Of a DNA stretch of 37,367 nucleotides, positions 17,224 to 26,800 are shown in pieces (positions within the stretch are counted from its first letter, which is position 1; each line of letters opens with the position of its first letter). The translations under genes were made by a program, and so were the position numbers. This DNA comes from Patescibacteria group bacterium (lineage in GTDB: Bacteria > Patescibacteriota > Minisyncoccia > JAHIHE01 > JAGLIN01): NCBI GenBank assembly GCA_029210775.1, contig JARGGI010000010.1:1-37367 (forward strand), written 5' to 3'. The notes under the pieces are model-generated. The model worked only from the letters and a program-made list of their open reading frames with translations, was not told the origin of the DNA and made no database searches.

Positions 17224-17307
17224 CATACTGTTATATTATTTTTCAAATAAAAACTTCTTATTATATATATTTACAACTTATAAGTTATATGTTATAAGTT
17301 GAATTTG

Positions 17308-17384
17308 GGGGGCGTAGCTCAGTTGGTTAGAGCGACTGCCTGTCACGCAGTAGGCCACCGGTTCAAGTCCGGCCGTCCCCGCCA
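17308..17384 (+). tRNA. tRNA-Asp (GTC), CCA encoded
   Basis: GGGGGCG/CGTCCCC acceptor, ACTGC CTGTCAC GCAGT anticodon arm, G discriminator then CCA. Confidence 0.92.
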
Positions 17385-17417
17385 AAAAAACAATCTTTTT
17401 TAAAAGATTGTTTTTTA
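17385..17417. terminator. Bidirectional terminator-like hairpin
   Basis: aaaaaaCAATCTTTTttAAAAGATTGtttttt between tRNA-Asp and the convergent pilin operon end. Confidence 0.75.
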
Positions 17418-17441
17418 TATAAACTCGCAATTAATTTATTT

Positions 17442-17870
17442 CTAATTCCATAAAAGTTCAATAGATCTTGAAACTCTTTTGTTCTGATCGTAACCTGTTA
17501 TTTTTATTCCCAAAGTAGCAGGAAGTGAAACATTAACTCTCTTTACCGTAAATGATCCTGCATCAGCAACAACTTGATATAATCCACTTTCAGGAAGTAT
17601 TATATCTCCGATATTATAATCATTAATATTTATTTTATTAGGATCCGATGCTATCTTTCTCACTCCGTATATAACACGTTCAGTGCCCATATCTGCCATA
17701 TAATAAGCTTGAATTGATTCTTGGGCATCTCTTGTACTCTTTGATTGTTTAATTGAAATTTCAGCTAAAAACATACTTATAACAAACAATATTGACATTA
17801 CAAAAAAAACAATTAAAAAAGCAGCCTGCCCATTCTGATTTTTTAATATTTTATTATATATATATTTCAT
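17442..17870 (-). CDS. PilX-like minor pilin / pilus assembly protein
   Basis: 'NQNGQAAFLIVFFVMSILFVISMFLAEISIKQSKSTRDAQESIQAYYMADMGTERVIYGV'. Confidence 0.65.
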   Translation of the reverse strand: MKYIYNKILKNQNGQAAFLIVFFVMSILFVISMFLAEISIKQSKSTRDAQESIQAYYMADMGTERVIYGVRKIASDPNKININDYNIGDIILPESGLYQVVADAGSFTVKRVNVSLPATLGIKITGYDQNKRVSRSIELLWN

Positions 17871-17874
17871 AATC

Positions 17875-18459
17875 TTATTTATATATTCTCATAGATATAC
17901 TTGTTTGTAATTTTATGTTAGTATCATCCCTTTTTCTCGATTTTACATCCATTAAAATAGTTACAAAAGATTGTTTGTTCCCACTTGAAAAATCATTCGT
18001 ATAAAATTTCAAATTTTTCAAAATCACATCAGTAGAACTAACTCTCGTACCGGTCCCATCATTATCAAAATCTATTGAAAAATATTCATATCCAACGCCA
18101 CTACCACAAACACCATCAACATCAGATATACAATATGTGATCAAATCACCATTATGATTTGTAAAAGTTAGATTTGAATCATTATTATTAGATTGATCAA
18201 TATTTATATCTTTAGCCATACGCAATTCCCTGGAAATTGTTTCCATTATATAATTAGCTTCCCTTTGAACTTCAAAAAGATCCATTGCCTTTTTCTGAGC
18301 ACTACTTCCACTTACAAATATTCCAATTGCAGTAGTAATAACCATAGAAAACAACCCCAACGCTACAAGCATCTCAATCAAAGTAAAACCGCCTACTTTT
18401 TCATCATATTTATTCATTTTTAAAATCTTAAATAATATACTATTTATACCATTCTCCAT
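17875..18459 (-). CDS. Prepilin with class III signal (PulJ/PilW-like)
   Basis: 'VGGFTLIEMLVALGLFSMVITTAIGIFVSGSSAQKKAMDLFEVQREANYIMETISRELRMA'. Confidence 0.8.
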   Translation of the reverse strand: MENGINSILFKILKMNKYDEKVGGFTLIEMLVALGLFSMVITTAIGIFVSGSSAQKKAMDLFEVQREANYIMETISRELRMAKDINIDQSNNNDSNLTFTNHNGDLITYCISDVDGVCGSGVGYEYFSIDFDNDGTGTRVSSTDVILKNLKFYTNDFSSGNKQSFVTILMDVKSRKRDDTNIKLQTSISMRIYK

Positions 18460-19057
18460 AAATATAAGCCAAAATCTTTACTTCATAATTATTAAAATTA
18501 ACCGTTGAAATAATTCTCATACAACTTAAAACATCACAATCTCCTTCATTCTTGTCAAGTTTAACGCTTCTTTGAAATATTGTTTTTTCCCATTCAAGAG
18601 GAATAGTTGAAAGATCAACATCAGGAGATTGACCAGAAGATTGACCATAATATCCATTAGCTCTATTTATATAAACCTTTTTTGCTTGTCCAAATCCTAC
18701 TGCATTAAACAAACGCCAACCTTCCATAGGATCATCTTTATTATTTAAAACAATTGTTGTGTTTACTTCATCAATTGCATCAAGCGCAGGATCTGTAGAA
18801 CCTCTAAACCACTCGTCGTCTCTTATTTTCCTGATCACTTCTATCTGCTCTTGTGCTAAATATATTGCGATTAATTTATTTCTATTTCTAATCTCATTTC
18901 TTATATTTAAAACAAAAAGAGATGTAATCGAAACAGTACCAACAACAATTATGCCTATAGAAATTATTATCTCCATCATACCAAAACCATCTTCACTTTT
19001 TTTTCGAAAAGAAAATAGTTTTTTTATCTTTAAAATATTAAAAATGTCATGATTCAT
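18440..19057 (-). CDS. Prepilin with class III signal (PilV-like)
   Basis: 'EDGFGMMEIIISIGIIVVGTVSITSLFVLN'; overlaps the next gene by 20 nt. Confidence 0.75.
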   Translation of the reverse strand: MNHDIFNILKIKKLFSFRKKSEDGFGMMEIIISIGIIVVGTVSITSLFVLNIRNEIRNRNKLIAIYLAQEQIEVIRKIRDDEWFRGSTDPALDAIDEVNTTIVLNNKDDPMEGWRLFNAVGFGQAKKVYINRANGYYGQSSGQSPDVDLSTIPLEWEKTIFQRSVKLDKNEGDCDVLSCMRIISTVNFNNYEVKILAYIYGEWYK

Positions 19058-19094
19058 TTACTTTAAATTAAAAATCAATATGTAAAATGAAAAA

Positions 19095-19613
19095 CTAATC
19101 AATTGCACCAGCACCATTTATAGTTATTATACTCGTATTTCCTTCACCATTGATAATTTCAACTTTCATAATTTGATCAGTGTTTTTTACTGTATTAATA
19201 AAAATACCTCCATAAGGTGGTTGAAAAATTATATCTATAGGATCTATAACTATCGCATTTATTGTTGTTGAGTTAACTTTAACATTTTTTGTTAATGATA
19301 CCTCCTTAACCTTTTCAGCTAATCCGTCATATGTTTTATTTGCAGGTGATAGATCTGCAAAAATAATATAACTATTTAGTCCTGAAACAAAATGAATTCC
19401 ATAACCACCTTCTGGAAACACTCCGCCAAACTCTTGAACAGAATATGAATAACCTTGCACCATTCTAATGTCACTCATAATTAATTTGTTTCCCAACAAT
19501 AAAGCCTTATTATTCATAGACTTTTTATACGACGGAATCATTATAACAGACATTATGCCAATTATGGACACAACAACCATCACTTCAAGAAAAGAAAAAC
19601 CTTTATTATTCAT
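19095..19613 (-). CDS. Prepilin with class III signal (GspH/FimT-like)
   Basis: 'NNKGFSFLEVMVVVSIIGIMSVIMIPSYKKS'. Confidence 0.8.
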   Translation of the reverse strand: MNNKGFSFLEVMVVVSIIGIMSVIMIPSYKKSMNNKALLLGNKLIMSDIRMVQGYSYSVQEFGGVFPEGGYGIHFVSGLNSYIIFADLSPANKTYDGLAEKVKEVSLTKNVKVNSTTINAIVIDPIDIIFQPPYGGIFINTVKNTDQIMKVEIINGEGNTSIITINGAGAID

Positions 19614-19626
19614 AATATTTATATGT

Positions 19627-20832
19627 TTATATTGCTGATGTCATTTGATATATAGGCATAAGAATCGCCCCAACAAGAATAGCAACAGCTCCACCAAGTG
19701 CAAATATCATAATTGGCTCAATAATTGAAGTTAACCCATCAACCGCAATATCAACTTCTTTGGTATAAAAATCAGCTACATCCTTCAAAACAACATCTAA
19801 TCTTCCAGTTCTTTCTCCTACTCTTATCATTTTTGACACCAAAGGAGGTAATTGTTCACTTCTTTCAAATGCATATGCGATTGAACCTCCAATTCTAACT
19901 TCATCAACGCTATTATAAATTACTTTTTTAAACACCTCATTACCAACTACATCGCCTGTAATTTGAAGTGCTCGAATAATTGGAATCCCACTCGTAACAA
20001 GCATTGAAAGATTTTCTGCAAAACGTGCAACGTAAAATTTCTTAAATATAGGACCAAAAGAAGGTATCTTTAATATAAGCTTATCTGTTAATGTTTTTCC
20101 TTGCGGAGATTCAACATATTTTCCTCCAATGTAAAAAAAACCAATTATCATCAACATTATTATAACGAAATTATTCTGCATCAAATCACTTACAAAAATT
20201 ACAATTTTTGTTGGAAGAGGTAATTCTTGTCCACTGTCTTCAAACATACTAACAAGTTGCGGAACAACAAAGGCCATCATTCCAATTCCAATAAAAATGA
20301 AACCGCCCATCACAATCGCAGGATACATTAATGCTCCTTTCACTTTACTTTTCAAAAGATATTGTTTCTCAATATAATCTGCTAAATGAAGAAGTGATTC
20401 CTGTAAATTTCCAGACACTTCTCCAGACTTAACAATATTTACATAAAAATCTGAAAATATATTTGGAAATTTTGACAATGCAGTTGAAAATGGAACTCCA
20501 TCTTCAACCATATTTGAAACTTTGAAAATATGTTCCTTAAAATAAACACTTTCTTCTTGACCATATTGTATTCTAAGAGACTCAGACAAAGGAACACCAG
20601 ATGTAAGTAAAATTGACAGTTCCTTAGAAAAGATTACTATTTTTTTATAACTAACTCGATGCAAAGAAGATAAAACATTTTTTATTAAAACAAATTCTTT
20701 AATTTGACTAATTGAAACAACAATAAGTTTATGCTTTTGAAGAAGTTCTATTGCTCTTTCCTTGCTATTTGCTTCAATTTTACCAAGTTGCTCTGCTCCG
20801 CTTAGTGATATTGCTTTATATCTAAATTTCAT
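19627..20832 (-). CDS. pilC: Type IV pilus inner-membrane platform protein PilC/GspF
   Basis: 401 aa; two T2SF domains ('FSKELSILLTSGVPLSESL', 'FAENLSMLVTSGIPIIRALQITGDVVGNEVFKKVI'), 'IEPIMIFALGGAVAILVGAILMPIYQM'. Confidence 0.92.
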   Translation of the reverse strand: MKFRYKAISLSGAEQLGKIEANSKERAIELLQKHKLIVVSISQIKEFVLIKNVLSSLHRVSYKKIVIFSKELSILLTSGVPLSESLRIQYGQEESVYFKEHIFKVSNMVEDGVPFSTALSKFPNIFSDFYVNIVKSGEVSGNLQESLLHLADYIEKQYLLKSKVKGALMYPAIVMGGFIFIGIGMMAFVVPQLVSMFEDSGQELPLPTKIVIFVSDLMQNNFVIIMLMIIGFFYIGGKYVESPQGKTLTDKLILKIPSFGPIFKKFYVARFAENLSMLVTSGIPIIRALQITGDVVGNEVFKKVIYNSVDEVRIGGSIAYAFERSEQLPPLVSKMIRVGERTGRLDVVLKDVADFYTKEVDIAVDGLTSIIEPIMIFALGGAVAILVGAILMPIYQMTSAI

Positions 20833-20837
20833 AATTA

Positions 20838-23800
20838 TTAATTAGATGAATGAACCTCATTCCATTTTGGATATTTGTCTCCTCCAAAAGGAATTTTTTT
20901 AGTTTTTATACAAAATTTACCTTCTATGTCTGTTGCTTTTAGACTCACATCATGGACATCAAAAACAGATTCAACATAATTATTAATAGGATCAGAATCG
21001 GTACTATCAACCGACAGATCTCCAAAAAAATCCCATTCCAGTTTTTTAAAATATTCACATTTGCCACCATTACACAAATAATTCAATCCAAATTTTGTAC
21101 ACTGCGAGTCAGCATCGCATTGAACACATTCAGATACTTCACATTTCGCGTAATTTGTTGATTTACAATCGCTATCATTATTACAAACATTAGAAGCCGT
21201 TTGACAAACACCACTGTTACATACATAATTAGTAGCTCCGTTAAATTTATTACAAGTTGAATTATCCGTACACTCAACACAATATACATCATCACACCTT
21301 GATTTTTCAAGTGACAAACACATATTACTATCTGAACTTGCACACCCAATTGTTTTGTGAAAAATTATATCTTCTCCAAACAAACACTTATCCACACTCG
21401 TTGTGTCTTCATAAGTTTCATAAGCACATTCCTTATTCAAGTTTTCAACAGGAGGATTAACAGAATTATCAAATGGATGAGCAACAAAATCAACAACTGG
21501 ATAAGGATTTTGAGGAGTTGTAAAGGTTTTTGAGTTTCCATCTCCATCAGGATTTTTTAGATCATCATAAACGACCCAATCAGATGTTCTTGGATATACA
21601 TCATGATTATCAGTTACTCGAACTCTCCAATAATAAGACTTACTTCCATATTCAAGATTCATACTCGTAACTTCAAAAGTGTCTCCAATAGCTGGATTAG
21701 TGGTCCAATTTGAAGTCATATAAATCCTATTTATATCATTTGAAAGAACGACTCTTTCTTGTCCAATGCCAGTTCCTGAAGTAATTTTAACAATCCCTCC
21801 TTTCCATTCATCAGTAATCCATAAAGCCCCACCATTTTCAATATAATTATTTGCAACTCCAGTCACAGTTAATCCTGAAACCATATTTTCTCCCTTGTTG
21901 ATTTGATGATATCCATCTACAGCAACCTTTTTTATATTAACTACAAAAGGTCCAACACTAAAATCATCGTTCCCCTCTTTTACTTGAATTTCATAATAAT
22001 CTTGTATATCAAGATCAGCATCATTAAATGCCCAATATAATTTATATTTTAACCCTTCTTTACAAAAATCAGGTTCCGTAATTATAAGATTAGTTAGATA
22101 AGGAGATATATTTGAATGCAAAACCACAAACCCCTGCTCACTAGTTTTCTTTATATTATTATTACTGCTGTTGTCAACGGCAATGGCCCTATATTTAAAA
22201 ACTGAATCAGCTTTAAGTAAGACTGGATCTATCTGAGGATTTGCGCAAGAACCTCCAAAAACACAAGCACTACAAATAGTAACATTATTACAAGATACAC
22301 TTCCTGTTGTCTTCCAATTATCATTTGTCCATTCAATGAGTATTTGACTTATACCTAAAGAATCACTTGCCATAGCCGTCAATGTAAAATCATCATTAAC
22401 TGAATCTATACTATTGTTATAAACTGATGCAAACGGTTGCGAAATTGATAATATATCGCCACCACTAATTGTTACTATTGGAACAGATGTATAACCAGAA
22501 CCTCCGTCAATAACGAAAAAATCAGTAATTATATCGCCTGTCAAAATTGCGCTAATACTTGCAGCCGTAGATGCTCCGCCACCAGAAATTTCCACCTTTG
22601 GATCAGAAACATATCCTGAACCCCCGTCAACCACCGTAACTGAAATCACTTTTCCACTAATAGTATCAATAACGGCAGTCGCATTTCCCTGAACAACACC
22701 ACTCTTTTTTGAAGTTGCTTTAATTGAAACAGTTTCCACTTCACCGTCACAATAAGAATTATTAACTACATTTTCATCAGAAATTAAGTCACAGTCATTG
22801 TCTTTGGTGTCCGTGCAAACTTGCCACGGAACGGGAACATTTCTATTCAGAATTCCAATAGGATTACCAGCACTATCTTTGTCATCCCCATTTCCATAAT
22901 TCACCCATTGTGGACCATTTCCAGAAATCTCATTTACAACCGTTCCTGTTCCTTCATTGAAATTCCAATAACCAACAAGCCCAGAGTTATCTGTAAAAAC
23001 TCCTTTATAATGCTCTTCAACTTCCGCATCAGAAAGCGCGCGATTGTAAATACGAACATCATCCATGAGACCGTCAAACCTGTGCGCTGACGAATTATAA
23101 GAACCTATATATTTTGATCTACTTAAATTTGGAAATAACATATTTAATGTTGTTGTGGCAGTATTGATAAGCTCACCATTTCTGTAAAACTTTGCTGTTT
23201 TATTTGCATAATCTACAACAGCAGTAACATATACCCATTGATTATCATAGCCGGTAAAAAAGTTACTACTGGAATAAAAATAAGAATACGATGTTCCAAA
23301 TGCGAATTGCCATATTAAATAATCATTGTCATATTGTCGATATAAAAATAGAAATCCCGTTGACCCAGATTGAGTCGCATCAGCTATCAAAGTTTGATGA
23401 GCGGTTTTTTTGCTATTATTAATCCATCCGCTAAACGTAATCACATTATTTGTATTCGGGATTGAAAAACTATTTGTTTTTACATAATCATTAATTCCGT
23501 CAAAATCAAGTCCATAGCCATATTTCCCGTTCACCCAGTCGCTTTCATCCATATTATATAATGTCCCATCAACATTACTTAAACTCCCATCATTCCCATT
23601 TCCAGAACTATCCCCTACAATTTCCCCTGTCCCCTCATCAAAATCCCAATAGCTTACAAGACCAGTATTATCCGCAAAAATTCCGTTATAATGATCTTCA
23701 ATTTCTTCTGGATAAAGCGCGCGATTGTAAACTCGAAGTTCATCAAGCAATCCAGCATATCTTCTTCCAGCCCTTCCGCTGATGCTAAAATTTTTAAAAT

Positions 23801-26800
23801 CATTCAAATCAATTCCGTTAAGAGTATCTACTTTTACAAATGTTCCACTCCAACTATCAACATAAACAGGAGTTTGATTACCATTTTTATATAATTTTGC
23901 CTTTCCATTTGAACTATCTAATACCCCGACGATATGAGTCCATTCTGATGAAATTGTTGTTGATGTAAAAATATCGCTTGTCGCATAAGAACTGGCACCT
24001 CTAAAATATAAATAACCAGAAGGGGCGACAAATATATTAATTTCAGGTCCAGGGCCCCGGCCAGCTCCATTTCCATTATGAATAATACGCTGACTTGAAT
24101 CTCCAATCAAATCTGGCTTAAGCCAAAATTCTATGCTCATATCATCACTTATCAAATCCGTTCCGACATATACGCTATCATTTATTCCATCAAATTTCAT
24201 TGAAGAATAAACCTTTTCTTCAATGTCATATCCTCCGCAATCACAAGCACAAGCAATTCCATCACCATCGCTATCAATTGAACTAGAACAATCAGTTCCT
24301 CCATCTATAAAGCCACAAGTACCAGCAGAACATCCGTTATTTTCATCAAGAATATTTCCCACACATTTGTCTGTCTTAATACCACCAGGGTCAATTTCAC
24401 AATATCCTGATGAACAAAGATTTCCTTGACCAAAGCAACCATTATAATAATCAAAACATCCAGGCGTTCCGCAAGGAATTCCTGCATTTGCTGGAATTGT
24501 AATCCAAGAATCAGGATTAGAAACTGAACAAGCATCAACAGCGCATTCGTCATCATATAAATATGTATTGCTTTTTGAAGAGTCGCAATAACCCCCACAA
24601 CATCTTCCATTTGCAAAATCACATAATTCTAAATTTACCTTATCAGAACCAGCACCAATGGGAGAATAATTAATTGGAATGTCATAACATTCACTATCTC
24701 TGACAGCAAGAGCATACGGAGCAATTAAATTCGTGGCGGGAATTGGATAAATTTCAGTTGTTTCGCCCGGAGGAAGCCAACCCAAACGCATTCTCCCAGT
24801 CCTACCACCATCAAACCATATTATTTTTATTGGAACATAATCCAATGAATTAAATGTATGAGTTCCCGTATGCGCAGGATATAAATATCCCCAATAACTA
24901 ATAACTTCTTCTCCATTAATATAAACCTTTATTCCATCATCACTTTGTGCGTAAATTTTATATTCCCCTATAACATCCGGCGTTATAAAACCTTCCCATG
25001 TCATAGCCGCATCATTTTGATCTTCCCAAACATTATCCGCATTTATCTGAATAGTAGAACCCCATGTATGGTCAAGACTTATATCAATATCGCTTCCTTT
25101 ATATGTTCCTTTTCTATCAGTTCCAATATAACTATGTGTATAATAATCATAATTTAATCCTCCCTCAAGTCCCACATACTTTTCATTTGAATTTGGACTT
25201 GCATCCTTAGCCCACATATAATAATTTACAAAATCACCGTGATTGAAAGGACCAACTTCCTGAGTACAATCACAAATAACATTAACCCCGCTTGGACAAC
25301 TGCCACAATTTTTCTCCTGCCAAACACCTCCATTTACTCGCCAAAAAATCTTATATTCTGCTATTCCATTCGGATCTGCAACGTGGGCAGAGATTTTAAT
25401 CATATTTGTTTTACTATCAAGCACTTCTGGAGCTCCTGTCATATTCGTATTTGTTCCATCAGCAACCGTTAATTTAGAATAGGTTAATGTGTTATCACAG
25501 CGAATATCAGACCACTCTCCTTTTTGCATACATTCATTTGAAGCATTACATTCAAAATCTCTAAACACTCTTGGAGTCGCAAGAATGTCACATCCATCAA
25601 GTTTTCTATCGTTCTCTGCAACACCATAATTACAATATCCTCCAAAACAGTTATAGTCTCTTTTTTCGCATCCAAGAGGACTGTATGGACTTACATCATA
25701 AGGAGATGTTGTTGGAATATTTAATGGGGATTGAAGTACACTTGGTGTAAATGAGAAACATCCACTTGACTCACCAGATTCTTCATCCATACAAGGTAAA
25801 TTGTTTTTCGCAGGGTCAACTATTTTTTCTAAAATCGTTCCATTACATACTTCCTTTGCACAATTGCTATCATAGGGATCGGGACTTCCCGTATTTACAG
25901 AAGAAATATTACAAACCAAATCACAACATTTTCCTGTGCTTACTAAGCAATTATCACCATTACTAACTGCATCACATTCGCGACTTTTGACAATGAAAAA
26001 CTTAGTCGGAGTTGTCGTAACATTTTCATTTTCACTAAAATCTGTTACTTTTGAATAATATTCAACCACAGTTCCGGGAGAAGTTGGAAAAGAATTAATA
26101 TCCAATAAAATGTTAGCACTACTTACACCCGGATGCTCATCACAAAATCCATTTGCATCCACATCATTGCAATAATAAGTTGACCATGGACTAGTGTCTC
26201 CAACTCTGTAATATATATAATTTTTCAAAATTCCGTTTGAATCAGAAGCTACAGATTTTAAGGTCATAGAAACATCATCATCATAGAATTCATCCGTTTC
26301 AATTGGACTTGTTCTTGAAAGTGAAACAGTTGGACCGCTCCCATCACAAGATGACGCTTCAGTGCCATCAATCATCCCATCACAATCATCATCAATTCCA
26401 TTACTACAGGTTCCAGGCCAAAGCACTCCTTCTCCTGGTGATGGCGCAAGAATATTTCCAAGACTACTTGCGATTGGCAAAGAATGAAATACACCTCCAC
26501 TTTTCGCATAAACATAAACATCCACAGTATCATAAGGATAAACACCTTCTATATCACAACCTGCAACAAAATCAATTCCACAAATTCGATTAGATCCAGT
26601 TCCTGAACAAATATCGTTCATCTTTGAACTTATATTATTCTCATTTATAACTCTTTCTTTTTTAATTCCAGTTGAACTATCAATATTATCAACTCTTATA
26701 TAAAAATCATCTCCAAAGGCTTGTCCAGAAGGATCTATAACATTTATTTGTATATTTTCTTCAACATTTCGAAATAATGGAGAAGGATTATAGAAAGAAG

